Shown here: one piece after another, positions 39,355 through 48,222 of the stretch | How the letters are laid out: the number at the start of each line of letters is the position of its first letter | How positions within the stretch are numbered: the stretch's first letter is position 1 | From: DATIKM01 sp035477595 | GTDB lineage: Bacteria > Armatimonadota > Chthonomonadetes > Chthonomonadales > CAJBBX01 | NCBI GenBank assembly: GCA_035477595.1 | Contig: DATIKM010000144.1 | Coordinates: forward strand, 1-64,000 | Length of the DNA stretch: 64,000 nt | Direction: 5' to 3' | The notes under the pieces: generated by a model | Database searches by the model: none | The model's input: the letters and a program-made list of their open reading frames with translations, nothing else | Told to the model about the DNA's origin: nothing | Translations under genes and position numbers: made by a program

Positions 39355-39799
39355 CGGGGGCGCTCCTGTGGCGACTGCAAGGGCCTTACGCCTTTCCGTC
39401 TAGGACGACTGGAATCCTGCCGGCAGCCTGCGCAACGAGCGACCCGCAGCGAGGCAGGGGAAGCGACGCCCAAGGGCGAATACTGCTGCGCGCTCGACCT
39501 GGTGCACCGCTCGTGTGTGGTGCGCCCCGACTCAGTGGGCGACGGCGGTAACGGTCTTCGTCACGGGTGAGACGGCTGCGGTCGACGGCATCTGCGACGT
39601 GGCGGGCCACCTGTCGGCCGCTGTTCACCTTGCGATGGACATCGGCCGCTTGCCTGGCGCCCTGTTGGCCAGGCCGGCTGGCGACCGGCTCACTGCCCGC
39701 CATCCACGCGCGGTCAGACCCGACGTTGCTGCCAGGGCGATGCTGGCTCGCTGGCCTGAGCAAGCGTCTGCCCACCATTGCGCTGCTTGAGGAGCGACG
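39355..39799. other. Divergent gap without a recognisable gene
   Basis: These 445 bp separate two divergent genes. Short frames exist on both strands (for example 39515-39790 plus), but none has a family, a ribosome-binding site or protein-like composition. I see no confident promoter. Confidence 0.35.
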
Positions 39800-40861
39800 A
39801 TGCGAGACGAGGCCTTCGCCTTCCTGAAGCGTCTGGTCGATACTCCGGGCCCGTCCGGGTACGAGCAGGCCGTCCAGCGCGTCTACCGGGAAGCCGTGTC
39901 CGGCTATGCCGACGAAGTGACGACGGACGTGATGGGCAATGTCGCGGCGGTTGTGAACCCGGGCGGCAGTCCGCGGGTGCTGCTGGCGGGTCACGCGGAC
40001 GAGATCGGTTTCCAGGTTCGCTTCATCGGCGACGACGGGATGCTCCACTTCGGCGCGATTGGCGGGCACGACCCTGTGGTGACTGTTGGCCAGCGCGTTC
40101 GAGTCCACACCGCTGCCGGACCCATCCTTGGTGTGCTGGGCCGGATGGCCGTGCACCTTCTAGACGCCGACGCGCGCGGCAAGCCGCCGAAGCTCGACGA
40201 CTTGTGGATCGACATCGGCGCCAAGGGCCGAGAGGAGGCGGAGGCGCTCGTGGCGATCGGCGACTGCGTGACCTACGACCAGGAGCTGGAGCGCCTGCGT
40301 GGCGACATCTGCACGGCGCGAAGCTTTGACGACAAGATGGGCGTCTATGTAATTGCAGAGGCGCTTCGTCTGGTCCGCGAGGCCAGGCCGCGAGCGGCCG
40401 TCTACGCCGTGTCAACCGTTCAGGAGGAGGTTGGGCTGCGAGGCGCGCGGACCTGCGCGTACGCCATTGACCCGCTGGTGGGCGTGGCTGTAGACGTGGG
40501 ACATTCCGCGGACTACCCGGGCGGAGACAAGAAGAAGGTGGGCGACGTGAAGCTGGGGGGCGGGCCCAAGATCACGCGCGGCGCCAACATCAACCCGCAC
40601 GTGTTCGATCTGCTGGTGGCGAGCGCGCGTGACGTGGGAATCCCGCACCAGATCGTGGCGACGCCCGGCGGCACGGGCACCGATGCGAATGCCATCCAGC
40701 TCTCGAGAGCGGGAGTCGCGACGGGCGTGCTGTCCGTGCCGCTCCGCTACATGCATACGCCGAGCGAGGTCATGCATCTCGACGATATAGACAACACCGC
40801 GCGCCTGCTCGCGGCGTTCTGCGCGCGCATTACGCCGGACATGGACTGGACACCACGATGA
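39800..40861 (+). CDS. M42 family aminopeptidase
   Basis: A 353-residue cytoplasmic metallo-aminopeptidase of the M42 (glutamyl aminopeptidase/endoglucanase M-like) family that trims peptides. All metal ligands are visible: H65 (GHADEIG), bridging D177 (SFDDKMG), E210 beside the general base E209 (QEEVG), D232 (VDVGHS) and H319 (RYMHTPSE). ATG 39800 has GAGGAGCGACG upstream. Its stop overlaps the start of the next gene (ATGA), so the two are translationally coupled. Confidence 0.93.
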   Translation: MRDEAFAFLKRLVDTPGPSGYEQAVQRVYREAVSGYADEVTTDVMGNVAAVVNPGGSPRVLLAGHADEIGFQVRFIGDDGMLHFGAIGGHDPVVTVGQRVRVHTAAGPILGVLGRMAVHLLDADARGKPPKLDDLWIDIGAKGREEAEALVAIGDCVTYDQELERLRGDICTARSFDDKMGVYVIAEALRLVREARPRAAVYAVSTVQEEVGLRGARTCAYAIDPLVGVAVDVGHSADYPGGDKKKVGDVKLGGGPKITRGANINPHVFDLLVASARDVGIPHQIVATPGGTGTDANAIQLSRAGVATGVLSVPLRYMHTPSEVMHLDDIDNTARLLAAFCARITPDMDWTPR

Positions 40862-41454
40862 GCGATGTTCTACCCCCGCCCCCGCCCAAGATGGGTGGAG
40901 GCGGAGGATGCTGGAAGGTTGGTTTCGTGTCGTGCGCGGTGGGGTGCGGCCTCGCGATCGTGCTGGCGATCGTTCTCTCCATCGTTTTCGCGCCGCGACT
41001 GCAGCAGTTCTTCGGTCAGGCGATGGAGACGGCTCGAGACGTCGCGCGCGCTCAGCAGGAGATGCAGGTCGTCTACCAGGCGATCGAGAAGTACCGCACA
41101 GAGCAGGGCAGGTACCCGGAGCGGCTGGCGCAACTGGTTCCCAAGTACCTGACCGACGAGCGCCAGCTCCGGTACTCGGGCAACCCGACCGGTCCGGTGT
41201 TCGGCTACAGGCGTCCCACGCCCAGCACCCGACCTGAGGATGTGCTGCTTGAGTACACCTTGGACCTAGCGGTGCCCGGCGGCTCCAGGGTCTCAATCCC
41301 CATGCGGATGCGGGCCGACGGGCGGTTCATCGACCCGCAGGGCCAGATCCAGCAGGCGATTCCTGAGGGCGCTCCGACCGGATTACCCGGCCTGCCACAA
41401 CGCGGTGAAGCAGGCGGCGAGCGCGCGGCGCCACAACCTGCGGGCGGGGGCTAG
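40858..41454 (+). CDS. Membrane-anchored pseudopilin-like protein
   Basis: A 198-residue protein with a Pro/Gly-rich N-terminus, one transmembrane segment (GCGLAIVLAIVLSIVFAP, about 28-46) and an extracytoplasmic part. The stretch EKYRTEQGRYPERLAQLVPKYL resembles the conserved helix-loop of GspG-type pseudopilins. It has no prepilin peptidase site before the span, so it is not a regular pilin. It starts at ATG 40858 inside the stop of the M42 gene and overlaps the CapA gene by 50 bp. Function unknown; a peptidase or envelope partner is only a guess from context. Confidence 0.7.
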   Translation: MSDVLPPPPPKMGGGGGCWKVGFVSCAVGCGLAIVLAIVLSIVFAPRLQQFFGQAMETARDVARAQQEMQVVYQAIEKYRTEQGRYPERLAQLVPKYLTDERQLRYSGNPTGPVFGYRRPTPSTRPEDVLLEYTLDLAVPGGSRVSIPMRMRADGRFIDPQGQIQQAIPEGAPTGLPGLPQRGEAGGERAAPQPAGGG

Positions 41455-42484
41455 CCCGCTGGCGGCCTGTCGCCCGCCGGCCTGCTGGGGGGTTGCAGCC
41501 GCGCTGGCCATGGCAGCGCCGGGCACGTGCGCGGAGGGCGCCAACCGGCCCGTTCGACTTCTGGCGGTCGGCGACATCCTCCTCGCACGAGGCGTTGAGG
41601 CGCGGATGCGCCAGCGCGGGCAGGACTACCCCTTCCGCGCGCTGGCGCCGCGCCTCCGGAAGGCCGACATCGCCTTCGGCAACCTGGAGTGCGTGCTCTC
41701 GGACCGCGGCGAGCCTGTACCCAACAAGCGCTTCCTGTTTCGAGGCCGGCCCGCGAACGCGAAGGCGCTCCAGCGCGCGGGCTTCGACATAGTCTCCCTG
41801 GCAAACAACCACACACTCGACTTTGGTCGGGAGGGCCTCGCGGACACGCTGCGCCATGTGCGGAACGCAGGCGTCCGAACCGTCGGCGCCGGCCATACGC
41901 CCGAGGAAGCACTCGCTCTCGAAGTGCTATCGGTGCGAGGTCTGCGCGTCGGATTCCTGGCCTTTCTGGGCATGTTCCCGCCCATCCTCCCGTCCGCCCC
42001 TGGCAAGCCGGACGTCGCGATGGGCTATCCGGCGACCGTACGCGCGGCGGTGCGGCGCGCGCTGCCCCTGTGCGACGTTCTCGTCGTTTCCCTTCATGCC
42101 GGCCGCGAGTACACGTTCCGGCGGAGCCACCGCCAGCAGCAGATCGCGCGGGCCGCCGTCGACGCGGGCGCCCACCTGGTCGTTGGACACCACCCGCACG
42201 TTGTGCAGGACACCGAGGTCTACCGCGGAGCGCCCATCATCTACAGCCTGGGCAACTTCGTGTTCGACCCGTCGCCCCGCTTCCTGAAGGACGGCGGGCG
42301 GGGATGGAGCGCGATGCTCGAAGCCGACCTGGAGCGCGGCCGGGTCCGGAGCTGGCGGCTCATCGACCTGCGGATCGTCGATCGGCAGCCACGTCTGGCC
42401 GCCGACGTGCGCGATGAGCAGCGCGCCACGCCGGCTGCGCCACCGGTGCGCGCTGAGCCTCGTCCCGCCAGCCCACGGAGGTGA
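41405..42484 (+). CDS. CapA-family metallophosphatase-like protein
   Basis: A 359-residue member of the CapA/PgsA (poly-gamma-glutamate biosynthesis) family with a calcineurin-like fold. Landmarks are LLAVGDILLARGVE, FGNLECVLSD, LANNHTLDFG and VVGHHPHVVQ with a final YSLGNFVFDP. The N-terminus from GTG 41405 contains an export-type hydrophobic run (CWGVAAALAMAAPGTCA), so it is probably secreted or anchored. The gene overlaps the pseudopilin-like gene by 50 bp. In the absence of pgsB/C homologues nearby, a polyglutamate capsule role is not supported; wall or nucleotide phosphatase activity is as likely. Confidence 0.85.
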   Translation: MKQAASARRHNLRAGASPLAACRPPACWGVAAALAMAAPGTCAEGANRPVRLLAVGDILLARGVEARMRQRGQDYPFRALAPRLRKADIAFGNLECVLSDRGEPVPNKRFLFRGRPANAKALQRAGFDIVSLANNHTLDFGREGLADTLRHVRNAGVRTVGAGHTPEEALALEVLSVRGLRVGFLAFLGMFPPILPSAPGKPDVAMGYPATVRAAVRRALPLCDVLVVSLHAGREYTFRRSHRQQQIARAAVDAGAHLVVGHHPHVVQDTEVYRGAPIIYSLGNFVFDPSPRFLKDGGRGWSAMLEADLERGRVRSWRLIDLRIVDRQPRLAADVRDEQRATPAAPPVRAEPRPASPRR

Positions 42485-42746
42485 GGGGGCGGCGGCAGAG
42501 CGTGGCAGCCGGAGGTACCGGGATCAGACAAGCGAGGTGATCGGGCGCTGCGTGCGAGCGATCCGCCAGACGGGGCGCGCCGGGAGTGCTCACACCAGGC
42601 GCACATCGGGCCGATGGGAGCGGATGCTCATTGCGGGTTCGCATCGGGCAGCCCGCGGGCACTCCCGTCGCTGCCGCCGCCCTGCCGTGTGCGGTAGAGA
42701 GGGCCGCCGCCGCTCCGCTGCAGCGTAGCGATAGAGGAGGTGACGT

Positions 42747-44903
42747 ATGCTCTGTACGGTGTTCAGTCTGATCGTGCTCGCGCTCGCCGCCGCGGCCGCC
42801 GCCGACGAGCGCGTCGTGACGTCGTTCGAGACAGAGGCAGAACGTCGGTTGGCCGTGGGAAACAATAGCGCGCTGCGACCCGTTGCCAGCCCCGTGACGC
42901 AGGGGAGGACAGCACTACGCGTCGAGTTCCAGCCCGCCGACTGGCCCAACGTGACGTTTCGGGCGGAGCGCCCGTGGGATTGGCGCGGCTGGGGCGGCCT
43001 CGCGATCGACCTGCACAACCCTGGTAGGAGCCCCGTGGAGTTCGGTGTGCGCGTCGATGACGACCCGCGAGCCGACGGTGCGCGCTTCTGTCGTCAGGGC
43101 GGCTCGACGATCGCGCCCGGCGCCACGACGACCTTCGTGATGCCCATCGGGGAGAGCCCGATGGACCACGGTATGCGCGGTGTTCCCACGCAGGCGGTCA
43201 GGCACACTCCCCTCGGCGTTCAGACCGCGGGCGCCCTCCGGCTCGAGCATATCGTGGCCTTCCAGGTGTTCCTCTCTAGTCCGCCGAGGCCTGTCACGCT
43301 CGTGGTGGACAACATCAGGCTCATCCCTTGGTCGTTGCCTCTGGATGGCATCGTGGACCGCTGGGGGCAGTACACCCGCGGCACGTGGCCCGGCAAGGTT
43401 ACGAGCGACGAGCAACTCCGTGAGCGGCGCACGCGCGAGGAGGCCGATCTGCGGGCGCGCCCGGCATTGCGCGGGCGCAACCGGTTCGGGGGCTGGGAGG
43501 CAGGTCCGCGCCGGCATGCCACCGGCTGGTTCAGGACGGAGCGGATCGATGGGAAGTGGTGGCTGGTGGATCCCGACGGCCGGCTGTTCTTCTCCATGGG
43601 AGTGAACTGCCTGACGACCGCCAACCAGACCATGGTCTCCGGCCGCGAGCGCATGTTCACCTGGCTGCCCGGGCCGGATGACCCGCTCCGCCGACACATG
43701 AGCCGCGTGAGCGGCGTGTTGCGCGTGAGCGGCGTACTGATGGGGCTGCAGAGCGAGGGCGACGCGTTCGACTTCTACTCAGCCAATCTTGAGCGCAAGT
43801 ACGGGCCGGACTTCCGGGCGCCGTGGAAGGATATCTCCCTGCGGCGGCTGACCTCGTGGGGCTTCAACACGGTGGCAAACTGGTCGGACTGGTCGTTCCA
43901 CCGGAACGGTCGGGTGCCGTATGTAGCCACGGTGCACATCGGGGGCGACCACGCGCGCGTTACCTCTGGGCAGGACTTCTGGGCCAAGATGCACGACCCA
44001 TTCGATCCCCAGTTTGCGGTGAACGTGGAGCGGTCCATTGCCCCGGTTGCGGAGAGCGTGGGACCGGATCCGTGGTGCATCGGCGTGTTCGTAGACAACG
44101 AGCTGAGTTGGGGTCAGGGAGACGCGGACCCGTTGCGTTTCGGTCTCGTCTTCGGCGCGCTCTCCCTGGCGGCGGCGGACTCGCCGGCGAAGCGTGCGCT
44201 CGTTGCTGAGCTGCGCGCCCGCCACGGCGAGATAGGCAGGTTCAACGCGGTTTGGGGCGAGAGTCTGGCGCGGTGGGAGGAACTCGACGCTCCCTTCCGG
44301 CCGTCGGGGCCCGCCACTGAGGCGCGGCGCGCCGACCTGATTGCGTTGTCTCGGTCCTTCGCGCGGCAGTACTTCCGGGTCGTGCGTGACGCGGTGAGAA
44401 AGGCCATGCCGAACCACCTCTACCTCGGGTGCCGGTTCTCCGGCTTCACGCCCGAGGCAGTCGAGGCGGCTGCGGAGTTCTGCGACGTGGTCAGCTTCAA
44501 TATCTATGGTCCTACTGTCGACGATGCCCGGTACGGCTTCGTGCGTGACCTCGGTAAGCCCGCGATTATCGGCGAGTTCCACTTCGGCGCGCTCGACCGG
44601 GGCATGTTCCACACCGGCCTCGTGGCGGCGGGCAGCCAGCGTGAACGCGGAGCGATGTACCGCGACTACCTGCGTTCCGTGCTGGACCACCCGGCGTTCG
44701 TCGGCGCCCACTGGTTCCAGTATGCCGATCAGCCGCTGACGGGTCGCTGGTTCGACGGGGAGAACTACAACATCGGCTTCGTGACGATCACTGACACACC
44801 GCATCCCGAGTTGGTCGCGGCAGCGCGCGCAGTGCACGCGGAGGCGTACGCGCGCCGGTACCGCGGCGCCTCGAGCGGTAGACGCGCTGGCGCCGTACGG
44901 TAG
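42747..44903 (+). CDS. GH50-like (beta-agarase type) secreted glycosidase
   Basis: A 718-residue exported protein (signal LIVLALAAAAAA). Residues about 20-190 form a beta-sandwich carbohydrate-binding-like domain (GWGGLAIDLHNPG). The barrel begins at GWFRTERIDGKWWLVDPDG followed by LFFSMGVNC. Candidate catalytic Glu residues are in VFVDNELSWG and IIGEFHFGALDRG, matching the acid/base and nucleophile neighbourhoods of GH50. The assignment is by motif; agarose need not be the substrate. ATG 42747 has a strong GAGGAGGTGACGT lead. The 262-bp gap before it contains no other gene that I trust. Confidence 0.72.
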   Translation: MLCTVFSLIVLALAAAAAADERVVTSFETEAERRLAVGNNSALRPVASPVTQGRTALRVEFQPADWPNVTFRAERPWDWRGWGGLAIDLHNPGRSPVEFGVRVDDDPRADGARFCRQGGSTIAPGATTTFVMPIGESPMDHGMRGVPTQAVRHTPLGVQTAGALRLEHIVAFQVFLSSPPRPVTLVVDNIRLIPWSLPLDGIVDRWGQYTRGTWPGKVTSDEQLRERRTREEADLRARPALRGRNRFGGWEAGPRRHATGWFRTERIDGKWWLVDPDGRLFFSMGVNCLTTANQTMVSGRERMFTWLPGPDDPLRRHMSRVSGVLRVSGVLMGLQSEGDAFDFYSANLERKYGPDFRAPWKDISLRRLTSWGFNTVANWSDWSFHRNGRVPYVATVHIGGDHARVTSGQDFWAKMHDPFDPQFAVNVERSIAPVAESVGPDPWCIGVFVDNELSWGQGDADPLRFGLVFGALSLAAADSPAKRALVAELRARHGEIGRFNAVWGESLARWEELDAPFRPSGPATEARRADLIALSRSFARQYFRVVRDAVRKAMPNHLYLGCRFSGFTPEAVEAAAEFCDVVSFNIYGPTVDDARYGFVRDLGKPAIIGEFHFGALDRGMFHTGLVAAGSQRERGAMYRDYLRSVLDHPAFVGAHWFQYADQPLTGRWFDGENYNIGFVTITDTPHPELVAAARAVHAEAYARRYRGASSGRRAGAVR

Positions 44904-44966
44904 GGTGATGGCACGCGGCGCGGTGTCCGTCGCCGTGGCGCGCTCGGTCCGGAAGGGAGAGGGCCT

Positions 44967-45503
44967 ATGGGCACAGCGACTCAGGTTCCCGCTAGCGTAG
45001 CACCGCGTGCGCTGAGGGAGGCGATGGAGGCGGGCGAACCGCTTCAGGTGGTGGACGTCCGGTCCGCCGGGGAGTACGCGGCGGGCCACATCCCGGGCGC
45101 GGTGAACATCCCCCTTGAGGAAGTCGAAAGCCGCTTGGCCGATCTCGCCACCCATGCGCGCGTCGTGGTGGCCTGCCAGAGCGGAACGCGCGCAGCGATG
45201 GCGTGCGAGATGCTGGCGCCCAAGCGGCCTGACCTGGTGCAGCTTGAGAAGGGAACAGACGCCTGGCTCGCGGCGGGCCTGCCGGTGGTGAGGACTACCG
45301 CCACGCGGTGGGCGGTCGAGAGGCAGCTGCGCTTAGTCGCCGGCGCGATCGCACTGACCGGCGGCTTGCTCGCCGTGCTGGTGGCCCCGGCCTGGGGTCT
45401 CCTGGCCGCATTCGTGGGCTTCGGCCTGGTGATGGCCTCCGTCACGGGCTTCTGCCCCATGGCATTGCTGCTGGCCGCCATGCCATGGAACCGCGCAAGG
45501 TAG
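44967..45503 (+). CDS. Rhodanese-DUF2892 membrane protein (YgaP-like)
   Basis: A 178-residue protein with an N-terminal rhodanese domain and a C-terminal two-span DUF2892 membrane hairpin, the arrangement of E. coli YgaP. The catalytic cysteine lies in VVACQSGTRA. VVDVRSAGEYAAGHIPGAVN is the family's first block and FCPMALLLAAMPWNR the last. It probably transfers sulfane sulfur or acts in thiocyanate or nitric-oxide handling at the inner membrane. ATG 44967 has GGAAGGGAGAGG upstream. It stands between unrelated genes and is followed by a strong hairpin. Confidence 0.9.
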   Translation: MGTATQVPASVAPRALREAMEAGEPLQVVDVRSAGEYAAGHIPGAVNIPLEEVESRLADLATHARVVVACQSGTRAAMACEMLAPKRPDLVQLEKGTDAWLAAGLPVVRTTATRWAVERQLRLVAGAIALTGGLLAVLVAPAWGLLAAFVGFGLVMASVTGFCPMALLLAAMPWNRAR

Positions 45504-45529
45504 TCCGGGCCGCGCAGCGTGGCGGTCCG

Positions 45530-45558
45530 ACGAGGGCGGCGCACGGCGCCGCCCTCGT
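45530..45558. terminator. 13-bp perfect hairpin between convergent genes
   Basis: ACGAGGGCGGCGC and GCGCCGCCCTCGT form a 13-bp stem around a 3-nt loop, 27 bp past the rhodanese gene. It is placed to end that gene and, less directly, the convergent kinase gene. Only TCCTCC follows rather than a T-run. Confidence 0.6.
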
Positions 45559-45713
45559 TCCTCCTGCGGCCAGAGCCCGCAGGTGGGCACGCCCGGGCAC
45601 ATGCTGATGAGGCTACAGATGCAGCCTGCCCCAGGTTCCCCTGGCAGCACCCCGAGGAGGAAGCGCAGCGCTCGCCGGTAGCCCGGCAGGCCGGCCGCCC
45701 ACGGGGTGGCGCC

Positions 45714-46742
45714 TCACATCGGTGCGGCGAGCATCGCGCGGAGCTCGTCCGGTGAGGCGGTGCCGGTAGTGGCCAGCTTACGGATGGTGACCGAGGCGCA
45801 GAGGTTGCCCATCGCGGCCGCCTCCGGCGCCGATGCGCCGGCGCAGAGAGCGGCAACGATGCCCGCGGTGGTGCTATCGCCGGCGCCCACGATGTCGATC
45901 GGGCCGGAGGCCGGGCGCGCGGGCACGTGCGTCCATCGGCCGTCCGGCTCGCAGACGACGATGCCATGCGGGCCCACGGTGACGAATGCGGTCCGGCGCG
46001 CCTGGGCTGCGAGCGCGACCCCCGTACGGGCCGTCTCGTCCAGGGAGTCCTGCGCGGGCGCGCCGAGGGCTGCCGATGCCTCGGAGCGGTTGGGCTTGAC
46101 GCAGACGTTGCGGAAGTCGCCGATCCGCAGCCGGCTGTCCGCCAGAAGGACAACGTCGGGATGCGCATCGGCGAGGGCGGCGAGCGTGTCGCGGACGAGG
46201 TCGGTCACCGCTCCGTGGTTGCGCTCCTGCACCTGGTCGGCGACGATGACGGCGTCGACCTCCCGTCTCTGGAAGAGCGCGCGGAGCCGGTGCACGATGC
46301 CGGCCTCCGCCGCGCCAGGCAGCGGGGCTCGGTTCTTGATGTCGATGCGCTCCGTCTCGGTCTCGCCATCCTCGTCACGCCGCATGGGCTTCATGTACGT
46401 GGGCGTGCGGAGGTCCGGCCGCCGCTCGAGAAGGCCTGAGCGGACACCCGTCGCGTGAAGGCCGCGCAGAAGGTCGTCGCCTTCGCCGTCGAGGCCAACA
46501 ACCCCGAGCGCCTCGATGCGGCCGACTCCGAGCGCCGCCAGGTTGCTGGTGACCGTACCGGCGGCGCCGGGACTGCAGCGGACCGCGACGACCTGATGCG
46601 CGGTGCGTGCGGTCTCCAGCGAGACCTCGGCGAGGTGGGGGTCGAGCACGAGGTACTTGTCGAGGAAGAAGTCCCCCAGGACGGCGATGCGCAGCGAGGG
46701 AGCTCGTGCGAGCGTTGTTTCGAGGCGGTCACGTGTCAGCAA
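45714..46742 (-). CDS. PfkB-family kinase, RfaE/HldE-like
   Basis: A sugar kinase of about 342 residues whose sequence resembles the kinase domain of RfaE (heptose-7-phosphate kinase). It opens IAVLGDFFLDKYL, contains GAAGTVTSNLAALG and VKPNRSEAS, and ends with the PfkB signature GAGDSTTAG. No nucleotidyltransferase domain is fused. The open frame reaches GTG 46754, but GGAGG then abuts that codon; TTG 46742 gives a normal 10-nt spacing, so I prefer it. It is last in a minus-strand series with ribokinase, an aldo/keto reductase and a beta-helix protein. ADP-heptose synthesis or salvage of another sugar is possible. Confidence 0.82.
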   Translation of the reverse strand: MLTRDRLETTLARAPSLRIAVLGDFFLDKYLVLDPHLAEVSLETARTAHQVVAVRCSPGAAGTVTSNLAALGVGRIEALGVVGLDGEGDDLLRGLHATGVRSGLLERRPDLRTPTYMKPMRRDEDGETETERIDIKNRAPLPGAAEAGIVHRLRALFQRREVDAVIVADQVQERNHGAVTDLVRDTLAALADAHPDVVLLADSRLRIGDFRNVCVKPNRSEASAALGAPAQDSLDETARTGVALAAQARRTAFVTVGPHGIVVCEPDGRWTHVPARPASGPIDIVGAGDSTTAGIVAALCAGASAPEAAAMGNLCASVTIRKLATTGTASPDELRAMLAAPM

Positions 46743-46907
46743 AGGGCGTCTCACCTCCGTGATCTGGGCGGAAGCCAGTGAGGTTGCGGGATGTGTCCGG
46801 ATGCCTGCCGGGCCAGCACGCTGGCTTAGGGGGCGTGCGAATGGGCGCGCTGCCGGCCGTGCTGGCGCGCGCTGCTCCTGCCGTGGAGGGCTGAGCGCGC
46901 GCCGGGA

Positions 46908-48188
46908 CTACCCGCCCACGTTGTCCGAGACGACAGCCCTCTCGCCGGCGCGGTTGGTGATGCGCACCTCACCGGTCAGGATGTTGTCGGTGACCACGGC
47001 GCGCCGGACGCCCTCCCCCAGCTCGATGTGGTGCCTCGCCTCGCGGAACTCGCACCCGCGGACGAGGACGGTGCCGCCTGTAAGCTGAAGTGCGGCCCTG
47101 CCGTCGCGCGGCTTGTCCCACTGGACGAACGTGCAGTCGCTGAACCCGACCGTCCCGCTGCCCGCGACGCGCGCGATCTGGTTGCACGGGCCCCAGAACG
47201 CGCAGTTGACGAAGCGCACGGTGCCGGTGTGCTTGTCGCCGACCTCGACCATGGTGGGGTTCGGGCCGCGGAACGACACGAACTCGCCGTTCGTGATGAG
47301 GATGCCAAACGGTGCGCTCTGTTCGACCACGACTGCCGTCTGGCAGTCATCCGCGCCAATGCCGAGGAAGTTGCCGTTCGTGACCCCCGCCGGGGTCTGG
47401 ATGAACCGATATCCCGCCTTGTAGCCGAAGCAGAACGTGTTCAGCACGTACTGCCAGTCCGTTCGCCCGAAGACGAACGCCTCGCCGTTGTCCATCTGCC
47501 ACTGTAACAGCTTCGGCCGCATGCTCCACCATGGGTTGAAGTGCACGTTCTCGATCCGGCCGATGTCGTAGATGCTGTCTACCCACACTCCGCGCCGGAG
47601 GGGCTGACCGTGCACGTTGCGGATGAGGTGCCGCTCGTTCTGGCTGGCGTCGATTCCGTTGTACGGGTTCAGCATCTCCACGTCGAGGACTGCAGGGTTC
47701 TTGCCGCGCATGGCGACTGCCCATGGGTACGGAATGGGTACGTCGTCCGCCTTCTGGTCCGGGTAGTAGAGCACGACGCCCTTGAGGGTGCTGTTCGTGT
47801 TCAACGTGATGAACGGCGGGCCGTCCTCCTTGCCTGCGCTGCCCGTGACGAGGAACGTGGTGCCGTCGTCGGTGGGCTTGGGGAGCCCGGCGTCGCGTAT
47901 GCCGTTGTGGGCGGGCACCGACTCCCACACGCCGCGCAGCGCGACGGCGGACGGCACGTTCAGGTGGCCGGTGAACCGGTAGATGCCGATGGGAGCGTAC
48001 ACCACTCCGCCCTTGCGCCTGCCAGCCTCGTCGAGCGCACGCTGGAAGGCGGCGGTGTCGTCCGCCTTGCCGTCACCTCTGGCGCCGAACCTGCGCACGT
48101 TCAGCATGTCGGACGTCTGCGCATCGGCCAGCTCGGCGCAGCATAGGGCGAGCACAACGACTGCAGGCAGCAGCAGCAATGCGTTCAC
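46908..48188 (-). CDS. Secreted pectate-lyase-like beta-helix protein
   Basis: A 426-residue exported protein. The signal peptide is ALLLLPAVVVLALCCAELADA. FGARGDGKADDTAAFQRAL is the classic opening of the Pectate_lyase_3/GH28-type right-handed beta-helix, and the rest shows rungs such as ILITNGEFVSFRG, TVRFVNCAFWG and VGFSDCTFVQW. I cannot place catalytic Asp residues, so lyase or hydrolase activity on a uronic polysaccharide is inferred. The frame extends to 48239, but GTG 48188 has a perfect AGGAGG 6 nt upstream. It follows the frameshifted aldo/keto reductase by 34 bp. Confidence 0.85.
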   Translation of the reverse strand: MNALLLLPAVVVLALCCAELADAQTSDMLNVRRFGARGDGKADDTAAFQRALDEAGRRKGGVVYAPIGIYRFTGHLNVPSAVALRGVWESVPAHNGIRDAGLPKPTDDGTTFLVTGSAGKEDGPPFITLNTNSTLKGVVLYYPDQKADDVPIPYPWAVAMRGKNPAVLDVEMLNPYNGIDASQNERHLIRNVHGQPLRRGVWVDSIYDIGRIENVHFNPWWSMRPKLLQWQMDNGEAFVFGRTDWQYVLNTFCFGYKAGYRFIQTPAGVTNGNFLGIGADDCQTAVVVEQSAPFGILITNGEFVSFRGPNPTMVEVGDKHTGTVRFVNCAFWGPCNQIARVAGSGTVGFSDCTFVQWDKPRDGRAALQLTGGTVLVRGCEFREARHHIELGEGVRRAVVTDNILTGEVRITNRAGERAVVSDNVGG

Positions 48189-48222
48189 GAAGTGCCTCCT
48201 ATGGTCATTGTCTGAGGCAGCG

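Noticed and set aside
36664..39570. 968-codon open frame antisense to the 1081-aa hydrolase
   Set aside because: It is a shadow caused by high G+C. It has no domain, no signal and no ribosome-binding site, while the opposite strand has all three.
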